The notes: generated by a model from the sequence alone, not told the origin. A DNA stretch of 21,700 nt from Rhodoferax sp. (GCA_028711355.1 JAQTSL010000021.1:1-21700); one strand, 5' to 3'; shown: positions 1 through 7,600, numbered from the stretch's first letter. Program-made: numbers and translations.

Positions 1-2
1 GT

Positions 3-896
3 CTGTCGCCGTTGCAAGACGATCATTACGACGTGACTTTCTCGCAGTTGTCCTGGCGCAATCAGGCACGCTACAGCGCGGCCGTGATCGCACCCGAGGC
101 GCGCCCGGCGGAGTGGCAGATTTTGCTCAAGCTGGCGGCGTTGGCGCAGGGGCAGGCGCCCACAGCGGACGTTGATGCGCTGGACGACGCCCAGTTTGCC
201 CAGGACGTGCAGCGTCAGTGGGGTGACCAGGCGCAGACGGTGCTGCAAGCCACGCAGGGGCTGCGCGGACCGCAGCGCCTGCTGGACGTAGCGCTGCGCA
301 GTGGACCCTATGGTGATGGGTTTGGCGCCACCCCCGGTGGCCTGACGCTGGCGCGCGTGAGGACTGCGCCGGCTGGTATCGATCTGGGCGAACTGCGCCC
401 ACGGCTACCAGAAGTGCTGCGCACGCCCAGTGGCCGCATTGAGCTGGCACCGGCGCTGCTGCTGGCCGACTTGCCGCGTGCCTGGGCCGACGTGGCGGCA
501 CCCGCGCCCGACCTGGCGCTGATCGGGCGACGCGACGTGCGCAGCAACAACAGTTGGATGCACAACTTGCCGACACTGGCCAAAGGGCCGCTGCGCTGTA
601 CCTTGCTGGTGCATCCGCAGGACGCGGCGCGGCTGAAACTGGCCGACGGCGCATCAGCTCGGCTGAGTCGGCGCGAGTGCCTGGTTGACGTCATCGTGCA
701 GCTCAGCCCCGACCTGATGCCGGGTGTGGTTAGCCTGCCGCACGGCTGGGGCCACGATTTACCAGGTGCGCGCTTGACGTTGGCCGCGCAACGCCCCGGC
801 GTCAACTGCAACGCGCTGCTGGACGATCAGTGGCGCGACCCGCTGTCGGGCAACGCCGTGCTCAGCGGCGTGCCGGTGCAGTTGCGAGCAACCTGA
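3..896 (+). CDS. Molybdopterin-dependent oxidoreductase, C-terminal part (gene enters from the left edge)
   Basis: The frame is open from base 3 to a TGA at 894-896, giving about 297 residues and no visible start, so this is the 3' end of a larger gene. The last ~120 residues look like the molybdopterin-dinucleotide-binding C-terminal domain of the DMSO reductase/formate dehydrogenase-like superfamily: an RRDVRSNNSWMHN segment, then a small beta-barrel region (TLLVHPQDAARLKLADG) and a PHGWGH motif near the end. Proteins of this family hold a bis-MGD molybdenum cofactor and catalyse oxygen-atom transfer or dehydrogenation. The iron-sulfur and Mo-ligand regions lie outside the window, so the substrate cannot be named. 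A repeat-derived hairpin follows the stop codon within 8 nt and may end the transcript. Confidence 0.8.
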   Translation: MSPLQDDHYDVTFSQLSWRNQARYSAAVIAPEARPAEWQILLKLAALAQGQAPTADVDALDDAQFAQDVQRQWGDQAQTVLQATQGLRGPQRLLDVALRSGPYGDGFGATPGGLTLARVRTAPAGIDLGELRPRLPEVLRTPSGRIELAPALLLADLPRAWADVAAPAPDLALIGRRDVRSNNSWMHNLPTLAKGPLRCTLLVHPQDAARLKLADGASARLSRRECLVDVIVQLSPDLMPGVVSLPHGWGHDLPGARLTLAAQRPGVNCNALLDDQWRDPLSGNAVLSGVPVQLRAT

Positions 897-897
897 A

Positions 898-936
898 ACT
901 TGCGGGACAGACCATCAGCTCTGTCCCCAACTGATT
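898..936 (-). repeat. Single copy of the GGGTCAGA-type palindromic repeat; possible terminator
   Basis: An 8-bp perfect stem, GGGACAGA (904-911) with TCTGTCCC (920-927), closes an 8-nt loop just after the oxidoreductase stop codon. Its flanks (CTTGCGGGACAGACC and TGTCCCCAACTGATT) match, in reverse orientation, the 55-bp units at 1905-2070, but the middle is shorter. No U-tract follows, so it is more convincing as a REP-like element than as a classical terminator. Confidence 0.7.
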
Positions 937-991
937 GTCGGATGTTGTTGCGAATAAACTCGCGCCCTGTCATCAACACAGCAAAGGCCTT

Positions 992-1945
992 ATGAGCACC
1001 TTCGATCCCGACGCACTGGAGTGCCTGGCCGCCATTGTGGAAGAGGGTGGCTTTGAGCGCGCAGCGGTGCGTCTGTCGATCACCCAGTCAGCGGTGTCGC
1101 AGCGCCTGCGTTCGTTGGAGGAGCAGGTTGGCACGGTGCTGATCGTGCGCAGCCGTCCGCTCAAGGCCACTATCGCCGGTCATCTGCTGCTCAAGCACGC
1201 GATGCAGATGCGGCTGTTGCGTGCCGACCTGGAGCGCGGTCTGAAAGAGCTGGCGCCCGGCGTGGCCGCTGCTGCCGGTGAGAACGAACGTATTTCGATT
1301 GCGGTCAACGCCGACAGCATTGCCACCTGGGCGCTACCCGCGCTGACACCGCTGGTGCAGCAGGGCATGGGGCTGGAAATCATCACCGACGACCAGGACT
1401 TTACTTTTGAATGGCTGCGTGAAGGCCGCGTGCTGGGCTGTGTTACCACGCTGCACTCAGCGCTGCGCAGTTGCAAGGTTGAAGCGCTCGGGTCGATGCG
1501 CTACGTGGCGGTGGCCGCGCCCGGTTTTGCCGCCCAGCGCTGCCCGCAAGGGCTCAACGCGCACAATTTCAGCAAGCTGCCGTTCATCGCATTCAACCGC
1601 AAGGACGATTTGCAGACCGAGTTTGTGGCGCGGGTATGCGGCCTCAAGCGTATCGCGTTGAGCCAGATTTATGTGCCCAGCTCTGAAGGCCAGGTGCGTG
1701 CGGTGCTGGCGGGCTGGGGCGTGAGCGTGTTGCCCGAGCTCAAGGTGCGCGAGTCTCTGCGCAGCGGCTCACTGGTGGAACTGATGCCGGGGCACAGCCT
1801 GCCGGTGGCCCTGTACTGGCATTGTTGGAACCTGAATTCGGCCTTGCTCGACGCACTGACCGGCGCGCTCACTTCGGCGGCAGGCGAAGTGCTGGCGCCA
1901 TCTAATCAGTTGGGGTCAGAGCACATCGCTACGCGAGTGGTCTGA
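992..1945 (+). CDS. argP: LysR-family transcriptional regulator, ArgP/LysG type
   Basis: A 317-residue LysR-type regulator. An N-terminal winged helix-turn-helix occupies about residues 5-63 (FERAAVRLSITQSAVSQRLR), followed by a periplasmic-binding-protein-like effector domain. The segment FNRKDDLQTEF is characteristic of ArgP/LysG, which in other bacteria senses lysine and arginine and activates basic amino-acid export. The ATG at 992 is preferred over an upstream in-frame start at 935 because family members begin a few residues before the first helix; a weak AAAGG lies upstream. No lysE/argO exporter is visible nearby. The C-terminus is odd: about the last 14 residues (SNQLGSEHIATRVV) are translated from a palindromic repeat, and the TGA stop sits inside that repeat's hairpin. 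Family assignment is firm; specificity is inferred. Confidence 0.85.
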   Translation: MSTFDPDALECLAAIVEEGGFERAAVRLSITQSAVSQRLRSLEEQVGTVLIVRSRPLKATIAGHLLLKHAMQMRLLRADLERGLKELAPGVAAAAGENERISIAVNADSIATWALPALTPLVQQGMGLEIITDDQDFTFEWLREGRVLGCVTTLHSALRSCKVEALGSMRYVAVAAPGFAAQRCPQGLNAHNFSKLPFIAFNRKDDLQTEFVARVCGLKRIALSQIYVPSSEGQVRAVLAGWGVSVLPELKVRESLRSGSLVELMPGHSLPVALYWHCWNLNSALLDALTGALTSAAGEVLAPSNQLGSEHIATRVV

Positions 1946-2070
1946 CCCGCAAGGTCTTGATCAGTTGGGGTCAGAGCACATCGCTGCGCGAGTGGTCTGA
2001 CCCGCAAGGGTTTAACCAATTGGGGTCAGAGTACGTCGCTGGCGCGAGTGGTCTGACCCGCAAGGGTGTT
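1905..2070 (+). repeat. Three tandem 55-56-bp palindromic repeat units
   Basis: Units at 1905-1959, 1960-2014 and 2015-2070 are nearly identical. Each holds an inverted repeat GGGTCAGA ... TCTGACCC with an inner CAC/GTG pairing and a 12-nt loop (unit 1: 1913-1924 with 1937-1948). The units share TTGGGGTCAGAG on the left and TCTGACCCGCAAGG on the right. The array begins inside argP and ends exactly at the usp stop codon (2071). The structure resembles REP elements mobilised by REP-associated tyrosine transposases; no such transposase gene lies in the window. Confidence 0.9.
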
Positions 2071-2490
2071 TTAGCGAACAATCAGCACCGGCACCTTGCA
2101 ACTGGCCAGCACTTCGGTGGCAACCGAGCCAACGACCAGATTGACCAGCGCACCGTGGCCGTGTGAGCCCATCACCACCATGTCAAACTTACCGTCAGTA
2201 GCGCCCTTGGCAATGATGTCGCCCGGCTTGCCGGTTTTCCAGAGGCACTTGGCGGTGACGCCATGGCGCTGCAAGAACTTGGTGACAGGGGCCATGACGC
2301 GCACGCCTTCGTCCTCGTAATATTTTTGCACCAGCTCCTTGCCCAGAGCAGCGCGCGCTTGCGTCGGCAAGACCACTTGCGCGGTCAGTACAACGTACTC
2401 GTTGTTGGGTGAAAACAGATCATTGGCCGCCAGATAGGCGAGCATTTTTTTGGTGTAAGCACTACCGTCAACCGCCAAAAGGACTTTCAT
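2071..2490 (-). CDS. Universal stress protein, UspA family
   Basis: A 139-residue single-domain Usp protein of usual length, predicted cytoplasmic. The N-terminus MKVLLAVDGS is the canonical first beta strand with the nucleotide-binding Asp. The ATP-binding signature G-x2-G-x9-G-S is present (G108, G111, G121, S122, in MGSHGHGALVNLVVGS), so it should belong to the ATP-binding Usp class. The ATG at 2490 has a strong AAGGAG Shine-Dalgarno at 2498-2503. It is monocistronic, transcribed towards argP, and bracketed by repeat arrays at both ends, the downstream one touching its stop codon. The target process is unknown; Usp proteins generally support survival under starvation, oxidative or energy stress. 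Confidence 0.9.
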   Translation of the reverse strand: MKVLLAVDGSAYTKKMLAYLAANDLFSPNNEYVVLTAQVVLPTQARAALGKELVQKYYEDEGVRVMAPVTKFLQRHGVTAKCLWKTGKPGDIIAKGATDGKFDMVVMGSHGHGALVNLVVGSVATEVLASCKVPVLIVR

Positions 2491-2534
2491 TGCAGGACTC
2501 CTTAAAAAGTTGTGCGCAGTTTAACCAATATGAG

Positions 2535-2636
2535 ACCTTGTGGGTCAGACCACTCGCGCCAGCGATGTGCTCTGACCCCAACTGATTAAAACCTTGTGGC
2601 TCAGACCACTCGCGCCAGCGATGTGCTCTGACTAAA
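2535..2636 (-). repeat. Two tandem copies of the 55-bp palindromic repeat, inverted relative to 1905-2070
   Basis: Two units (about 2535-2589 and 2590-2636) read CTTGTGGGTCAGACCACTCG and onward on the plus strand, which is the reverse complement of the argP-side units. The second is imperfect: GGCTCAGACC on its left and TCTGACTAAAG instead of TCTGACCCCAACTG on its right. They fill the region upstream of usp, so its promoter must lie between about 2504 and 2535 or within the repeats. Confidence 0.88.
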
Positions 2637-2637
2637 G

Positions 2638-2769
2638 CTCATGGCATTGAAGCCACCCCGAAGCATGAAAAATGGTTGTCACAAGCGGGCCACGACCCGC
2701 AATCCAGTGCTGTCCGGATTCACTGGATACCGGGTCGTGGACCGGTATGACAACTTGTTCTTTCACGTT
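2638..2769 (+). repeat. ~133-bp dispersed repeat, copy 1 (inverted partner at 7051-7183)
   Basis: The segment aligns along its whole length with the reverse complement of 7051-7183: shared blocks include CTCATGGCATT, CACCCCGAAG, AATCCAGTG/TTCCAGTG, GATACCGGGTCG, CCGGTATGACAAC and TGTTCTTTCACGTT. It contains an imperfect palindrome around TACCGGGTCGTGGACCGGTA. Its right end overlaps the TAA stop of the threonine ammonia-lyase gene. Confidence 0.85.
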
Positions 2770-3967
2770 AAAGCAGCGCTGCCGTCAGCCCGGCCTGACG
2801 CAACGCAGCCAGCACATCTTGAATGTGCTGCGGACCGCGCGTCTGGATCACCAGCTCAATCTCGACGTTTTGCGCCGCCAGCGTGGTAAAGGCACGCTGA
2901 TGGTGCACTTCGTTGATGTTGGCGCCCGCAGCGGCGACGGTAGCAGTGATCGCCGCCAGCGTGCCGGGCACGTCGCGGGCGCTGACGCGCAGGCGCGCCA
3001 GCCGACCGGCGCGCACCATACCGCGCTCGATGATGGCCGCCAGCAACAGCGGGTCGATATTGCCACCGCACAGCACCAAGCCGACTTTTTTACCTTTAAA
3101 CCGCTCTGGAAACCGCAGCAGCGCGGCCAGTGCGGCGGCGCCGGCGCCTTCAACCAAGGTCTTTTCCACCTCCAGCAGCAGCACAATTGCCTGTTCGATG
3201 TCGCCTTCGTCCACCAGCAGCAAGTCGCTGACCAGACGGGCAATGATGGCTTGCGGCAACTGCCCAGGCGTTCCGACCGCGATGCCTTCTGCAATGCTGC
3301 TGCTACCTTGCGGGTGATGGGTGCCCTTGATGGCGTTGAACATACCCGGAAAGCGGGTGGTTTGCACGCCGATGATCTCGATGCCCGGCTTGATCGCCTG
3401 CGCCGCAGTGGCCATGCCGGCAATCAGGCCGCCGCCGCCCACCGCCACCACCAGCGTGTCCAGGTCGGGTACCTCGGCCAGCATCTCAAGCGCCACCGTG
3501 CCCTGACCAGCGACGATATCAGGGTCATCGTAGGGGTGCACAAAAATCAGTTGTTGCTGCTCGGCCAGCATCAGCGCATGGGCGCGCGCCTGCTCCAGCG
3601 TGTCGCCGTGCAAGACGATTTGCGCGCCAAAGCCGCGTGTGCGCTCGACCTTCACGCCGGGCGTAAAACGTGGCATCACGATGACGGCGCGAATGCCCAG
3701 GCGTTGTGCGTGGTAGGCCACACCCTGCGCATGGTTGCCCGCGCTCATGGCAATCACGCCGCGCGCGCGCTCGGCAACGCTAAGCTGAGACAATTTGTTG
3801 CAGGCGCCGCGCTCCTTGAACGATGCGGTGAACTGCAGGTTTTCAAACTTCAGAAAAATCTGCGCGCCGGTGATGTCCGACAGGGTGTGCGAGGCCACGC
3901 ACGGCGTGCGCAGCACATGGTCGTGCAGGCGGGTGGCGGCTTGTTCGATCGATGAAAAAGTGACCAT
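2768..3967 (-). CDS. ilvA: Threonine ammonia-lyase (threonine dehydratase), ACT-domain form
   Basis: A 399-residue PLP enzyme, fold type II, that deaminates L-threonine to 2-oxobutanoate and ammonia. Lys51 in TASFKERGA is the Schiff-base lysine; SAGNHAQG and the glycine loop VGGGGLIAG bind substrate and the PLP phosphate, and LCGGNIDP closes the catalytic domain. Residues ~325-399 form one ACT domain (RLRVSARDVPGTLAAI). This fits the ~400-residue medium form with a single ACT domain rather than the ~500-residue E. coli IlvA, so a catabolic (TdcB-like) or a biosynthetic role is possible. The ATG at 3967 is chosen because homology begins there; upstream codons overlap the eamA stop. It lies 13 nt downstream of that gene and is probably cotranscribed. 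Its stop codon lies inside a dispersed repeat. Confidence 0.9.
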   Translation of the reverse strand: MVTFSSIEQAATRLHDHVLRTPCVASHTLSDITGAQIFLKFENLQFTASFKERGACNKLSQLSVAERARGVIAMSAGNHAQGVAYHAQRLGIRAVIVMPRFTPGVKVERTRGFGAQIVLHGDTLEQARAHALMLAEQQQLIFVHPYDDPDIVAGQGTVALEMLAEVPDLDTLVVAVGGGGLIAGMATAAQAIKPGIEIIGVQTTRFPGMFNAIKGTHHPQGSSSIAEGIAVGTPGQLPQAIIARLVSDLLLVDEGDIEQAIVLLLEVEKTLVEGAGAAALAALLRFPERFKGKKVGLVLCGGNIDPLLLAAIIERGMVRAGRLARLRVSARDVPGTLAAITATVAAAGANINEVHHQRAFTTLAAQNVEIELVIQTRGPQHIQDVLAALRQAGLTAALL

Positions 3968-3980
3968 GGTGTTTTGGGTT

Positions 3981-4976
3981 CTATCTTGAAATTGACCTTG
4001 TCGCCGCGCTGGCCTGGCTACCCAACCAGGCCGCCAGCACAATCATCAGGGCCGCCAGCGCGACCGGTGCTGTCAATGCGGTGCCGTTGACAGCCATCAG
4101 CAGGCTGGTGGACAGCAGCGGTGTGAGATAGCTCAGAATGCCAATCTGGCGCGGGTCGCCAGTCTTGAGTGCTTTGTCCCACAGAAAAAATGCCGCCCCC
4201 ATCGGGCCCAAACCAATTAGCGCTATCAGCAGCCAGTCGCGCGTGCTCAGCACAGTCGCCGGCTCCATCAAGGCGTGGCACAGCAACGACAGCAACCCCG
4301 ACAGCAGGGCAAAACCACCGATGGCCGAAGTTGGAAACGGCGCCACCCGGGTTGTCAGCAGCGAATAACTGGCCCAGATAAAAGCGGCAGCCACGGCGGC
4401 CAGATAACCCCACGACCAGTGCACCGCAGCGACCGCGCCAATCGTCCCGCCACCGCCCAAGATAACAATGGCAGCCCCGGCAAAGCCCAAAATGGCTGCG
4501 CCAATGTGCAGCGGCCGTAGTGTCATGCCGGGCAGCAACACCGGCGCCAGCACCACAATCAACAACGGCCACAGATAGTTGAGCAGATTGGCTTGCACCG
4601 GCGGCGCATCACGCAGGGCAACGAACAGTAAAAAATGGTAGAAAAACAAGCCATAGACGCCCAACGCCAGAGTGGCGGCTGGCACGCGCCAGCGCGTCAG
4701 CCGAAAGCCTGACAGCGGCAGCGCGATCAGGCTGCCGATCAGCAGCGACAAACCGGTCAGCAGAAACGGCGGCACATGACGCAGCGCCACGCCCAGGCTG
4801 GCCAGCGAGCCCCACAGCGCGATCGCCGCCAATGCCAGCAGGGTCGAGCGTCGTGCAGGCTGCGGCTGGTGTGTTGACTGATCACGCAAAATGAAACGAT
4901 TTATTAACCGGTTGGGGGCAGAGCAAAGTTCGTTGCGCGTCACTGTTGGTCTGTCCCGCAATGTTTTAAATAGCAT
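3981..4976 (-). CDS. EamA-family (DMT superfamily) inner-membrane transporter
   Basis: A hydrophobic protein with about ten membrane segments arranged as two EamA repeats (first from LLALAAIALWGSLASLG, second from WGYLAAVAAAFIWASYSLLTTR). Family members export amino acids or metabolites; the substrate here is unknown, although the downstream threonine ammonia-lyase makes an amino-acid link conceivable. The start is uncertain. The only ATG (4976) overlaps the last 11 nt of the GGDEF gene, but residues 1 to ~24 from it are translated from a palindromic repeat (4906-4967). An in-frame TTG at 4889 would give 302 residues, nearer the usual length. Neither start has a clear Shine-Dalgarno. The gene reads in the same direction as its neighbours and is probably in one operon with them. 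Confidence 0.85.
   Translation of the reverse strand: MLFKTLRDRPTVTRNELCSAPNRLINRFILRDQSTHQPQPARRSTLLALAAIALWGSLASLGVALRHVPPFLLTGLSLLIGSLIALPLSGFRLTRWRVPAATLALGVYGLFFYHFLLFVALRDAPPVQANLLNYLWPLLIVVLAPVLLPGMTLRPLHIGAAILGFAGAAIVILGGGGTIGAVAAVHWSWGYLAAVAAAFIWASYSLLTTRVAPFPTSAIGGFALLSGLLSLLCHALMEPATVLSTRDWLLIALIGLGPMGAAFFLWDKALKTGDPRQIGILSYLTPLLSTSLLMAVNGTALTAPVALAALMIVLAAWLGSQASAATRSISR
4906..4967 (+). repeat. Diverged copy of the 55-bp palindromic repeat between the GGDEF and eamA genes
   Basis: It reads AACCGGTTGGGGGCAGAGCA ... TGGTCTGTCCCGCAATGTTTT, the same frame of conserved blocks as the argP-side units (TTGGGGTCAGAG ... GGTCTGACCCGCAAGG). The inverted arms GGGCAGA and TCTGTCC are partly preserved. 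It lies across the 5' end of the eamA reading frame and ends at the GGDEF stop codon. Confidence 0.75.
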
Positions 4977-6996
4977 TCAGGCCGTCGCGAAAGATTTGCA
5001 CCCGATTGCGCCCGCTGTCTTTGGCGTAGTACATCGCGGTGTCGGCGTTTTTGAGTAAAACCGCTTCGGTGTCGCCATGCTCCGGGTAAATGGCAATGCC
5101 CAGGCTCGATGAAATCGACACTGTGTGCGCCCCCAGCACAAACGGTTGCTCCAATGCGTTGCGGATTTTAGTGGCGACCACCATCGCATCTTGCACGGAT
5201 GCAACGTCAAGCAGCATCACCACAAACTCGTCACCACCGATACGCGCCACGGTGTCTGAGTCGCGCAGCACGCACTGCTTGAGGCGCGCGGCGACCGCCT
5301 GTAGCAGTTGGTCGCCCACCGGGTGGCCCAGTGTGTCGTTGACCGGCTTGAACTTGTCCAGGTCGATGAACATCAGCGCCAGGTGTTGCTGCTCGCGCTG
5401 GGCGACCGCGACCGCCTGCGACAGACGGTCGCCCAGCAACGCGCGGTTGGGCAGCTCAGTTAGCACGTCGTAGTGCGCCAGGTGGTGCATCCGCTCTTCA
5501 CTGGCCTTGCGCTCTGAAATATCGGAAAACACCGCAACGTAGTTCGTCAGCACGCCTTGCGCGTCGCACACGCGCTTGATCGACAGCCATTCCACGTAAA
5601 GCTGACCGCTCTTGCGACGGTTGCGGATTTCACCATGCCAGCCGCCCGGTGAATTGACGCCCTGCCACATTTGCTGGTAGAACGCGTCGTCATGCGTGCC
5701 AGAAGCCAACAGGCTGGGTGTCTTGCCGATCACGTCGCAGGAATCGTAACCGGTGACCACGGTAAACGCCGGGTTGACCGAGATGATGGTGTTGCTGGCA
5801 TCGGTCACGGTCACCGCTTCGTCCATGGTGTGCAACACGGTAGAAGATAGTTGCAACGCCTGCTCATGCTTGTGGCGCTCGGTAATGTCGCTGTGCGTAC
5901 CGATCATGCGCAGCGGCTTGCCCTGGGCGTCGCGGCTGACGACCATGCCGCGCGACAGAATCCACTTCCAACTGCCGTCCTTGCAGTGCATCCGTCGCTC
6001 ACTGACGTAGCTGGGGGTCGAACCGCGAAAATAAGTCTCGCGCTCGGCGATGACACGCGGCAGGTCATCCGGGTGTACCCGGGCGTCCCACGGTTCGCTG
6101 CGGTTTTCCAGCTCGTCGTCGGTAAAGCCGTACATTGACTTATAGCGCTTGGAAAAGATCACCTGGCCAGTTTGCAGGTTGCGGTCCCAGACGCCGTCAC
6201 CGGCACCTTCCAGGGCAAACTTCCAGCGTTCTTCGCTTTCAGCAAGGGCCTCCTGGGCCCGCTGGCGCGCCAGGCTCTGCGCAACCAGGCGACCCTGCGC
6301 ACGCTTGACGATCGAAAACACCGTCAGGTACAGCAGCGCCAGCAAGGCAATGACCGATCCGACCAGTTTGAACTCGCGCTGGCGAATCTGCTTGAGCACC
6401 TCGGTGGCGTCGCGGTAGATTTCAAACACGCCGGTGACCTGGCCGGTGTCTGGGTCATGGCGCGGTATGTAGCTTTCGACCATGTCTCGGTCGGTCAGCT
6501 CACCCTCAAAAGTGCTGAGCTGGTCATGGTGTACCAACTGCGAACTGCTATGGCCTTGCAGCGCTGCGATCACGCCAGCGTTACCGCTTTTGTCCTGACC
6601 GATCTGGCTGAGGTCGCTTGAATACACCGTGCGGCCCTTGAGGTCATAGACCTTGATCTTGAAAATGGAGGTGCCTTCAAGCAGCTTTTGCACAAACAGG
6701 TAAATTCTGGGAATATGCGAATTGGTGGCCAATTCCAGGTTGGGCAACCCGGCCGTTTCGCGAATCAGCGGGCCGAAGTGCTCGTCCCAGGTTTCATTGG
6801 CGATGATGCGGGCGTGGTTGACGTGCTGGCTCTGATAGTCATTGATCAGGTTGTCCACCGACAGCACGCGAAACACATAGCCCAACAGCGCGGCGACCAC
6901 CACGAAGGCCAGCAAACTGGCCATACCAAACCGACGTAGCAGCGAGAAGCTGGAGTCGTGGTTATCCGGGCGGCGAGGTTCGGTTGTGGCAGGCAT
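4966..6996 (-). CDS. Membrane-anchored PAS-PAS-GGDEF diguanylate cyclase
   Basis: A 676-residue sensor enzyme predicted to make cyclic di-GMP from two GTP. It has a transmembrane helix at ~24-45, a periplasmic sensing region at ~46-208, a second helix at ~211-230, a short coiled linker, and two PAS/PAC modules (~252-375, ending GTHSDITERHKHE, and ~383-497, ending VFSDISERKASE). The catalytic domain spans ~505-670. The active-site motif GGDEF is intact at 587-591. An allosteric I-site RxxD (RDSD, 578-581) sits five residues before it, so product inhibition is likely. No EAL or HD-GYP domain follows. The ATG at 6996 precedes a basic, Pro-rich N-terminus; no good Shine-Dalgarno was seen. It is probably the first gene of the unit with eamA and ilvA. 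The ligand is unknown. Confidence 0.93.
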   Translation of the reverse strand: MPATTEPRRPDNHDSSFSLLRRFGMASLLAFVVVAALLGYVFRVLSVDNLINDYQSQHVNHARIIANETWDEHFGPLIRETAGLPNLELATNSHIPRIYLFVQKLLEGTSIFKIKVYDLKGRTVYSSDLSQIGQDKSGNAGVIAALQGHSSSQLVHHDQLSTFEGELTDRDMVESYIPRHDPDTGQVTGVFEIYRDATEVLKQIRQREFKLVGSVIALLALLYLTVFSIVKRAQGRLVAQSLARQRAQEALAESEERWKFALEGAGDGVWDRNLQTGQVIFSKRYKSMYGFTDDELENRSEPWDARVHPDDLPRVIAERETYFRGSTPSYVSERRMHCKDGSWKWILSRGMVVSRDAQGKPLRMIGTHSDITERHKHEQALQLSSTVLHTMDEAVTVTDASNTIISVNPAFTVVTGYDSCDVIGKTPSLLASGTHDDAFYQQMWQGVNSPGGWHGEIRNRRKSGQLYVEWLSIKRVCDAQGVLTNYVAVFSDISERKASEERMHHLAHYDVLTELPNRALLGDRLSQAVAVAQREQQHLALMFIDLDKFKPVNDTLGHPVGDQLLQAVAARLKQCVLRDSDTVARIGGDEFVVMLLDVASVQDAMVVATKIRNALEQPFVLGAHTVSISSSLGIAIYPEHGDTEAVLLKNADTAMYYAKDSGRNRVQIFRDGLNAI

Positions 6997-7006
6997 GATG
7001 ATTAAG

Positions 7007-7023
7007 GCGCTATGGTACAGCGC
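7007..7023. promoter_or_regulatory. Short hairpin or operator-like palindrome upstream of the GGDEF gene
   Basis: GCGCT (7007-7011) and AGCGC (7019-7023) form a 5-bp inverted repeat with a 7-nt centre that itself pairs partly (ATGGTAC), about 10 nt upstream of the ATG at 6996. It could be an operator or a 5'-leader hairpin. No regulator can be assigned. Confidence 0.3.
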
Positions 7024-7050
7024 GTCTTTGTGTCTTGCGTCACAAAGTTG

Positions 7051-7183
7051 TTAACGTGAAAGAACAGGTTGTCATACCGGGCTTCGACCCGGTATCGAGT
7101 GAATTTGGACGCACTGGAATAGCGGCTCGGGGTTGGCAATGACAGCCATCTTCCATACTTCGGGGTGACATTAATGCCATGAG
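7051..7183 (-). repeat. ~133-bp dispersed repeat, copy 2 (inverted relative to 2638-2769)
   Basis: It starts TTAACGTGAAAGAACAGG and continues through TGTCATACCGG, ACCCGGTATCGAGTGAAT and CTTCGGGGTGACATT to ATGCCATGAG. In reverse complement it aligns with 2638-2769 end to end. The palindrome TACCGGGCTTCGACCCGGTA is nearly perfect in this copy. It lies upstream of the GGDEF gene, so the two copies bracket that operon in inverted orientation. Confidence 0.85.
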
Positions 7184-7600
7184 GGTTAACCCGGGACTTT
7201 ATTCGGTCTTCAGAATAACCCGCAAGTCAATGGCCAGCATCCTGTGCGCCACAAAATTGTTGCATGATGATTTGCAAAACATACGCTTTTTGATTCATGA
7301 CCGTGTTTCAGGGTTCACGGCTGCAGGATGAGGTCAAGGGGGGCCTGGTGGCAGGCGCGATGGTGATCACCTTTTGGCTTTGGAGCCGTTGGCAATTGCG
7401 TTCAACCGAGATTGTTCATTAGGGCTTGGGATGGCCGCAAATCGGCCGCCAGCCGCGGTGCAGGGTCGAAGACCCGCCTAATGGATTTTCTCGGTTAAAC
7501 CAAGACTCCAATGGTGAAGTCGAAGGTTGGGCCAACAGTCGGCTGCTCAATACCTTGTCGCGCTTCTGAACCCAGACGCTTTTGGTCTGGCCGATGCACC
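7184..7600. other. Gene-poor gap between the repeat and the CoA-transferase gene
   Basis: No convincing gene was found. A 41-codon reading frame (ATG 7297, TAG 7420-7422) reads MTVFQGSRLQDEVKGG followed by a hydrophobic stretch (LVAGAMVITFWLW), but it has no Shine-Dalgarno and no family I recognise. The gap also contains a 20-bp imperfect inverted repeat (7404-7423 with 7477-7496) enclosing two small hairpins, GGCCG/CGGCC and GGGTC/GACCC. Confidence 0.5.
7404..7496. repeat. 93-bp element with 20-bp imperfect inverted ends
   Basis: AACCGAG...TCATTAGG (7404-7423) pairs with CCTAATGG...CTCGGTT (7477-7496) with about four mismatches. The interior carries GGCCGCAAATCGGCC (a hairpin) and GGGTCGAAGACCC (a hairpin). 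No target duplication was recognised. It may be a small palindromic element or a degenerate IS end pair. Confidence 0.45.

Noticed and set aside
1905..2070. CRISPR-like tandem repetition
   Set aside because: The units are contiguous 55-56-bp near-identical repeats with no unique spacers, and no cas genes are present.
2672..3955. Long plus-strand reading frame of 427 codons opposite the threonine ammonia-lyase gene
   Set aside because: It is antisense to a gene with complete family motifs; its His/Gln/Arg-rich composition is typical of a GC-rich antisense frame.
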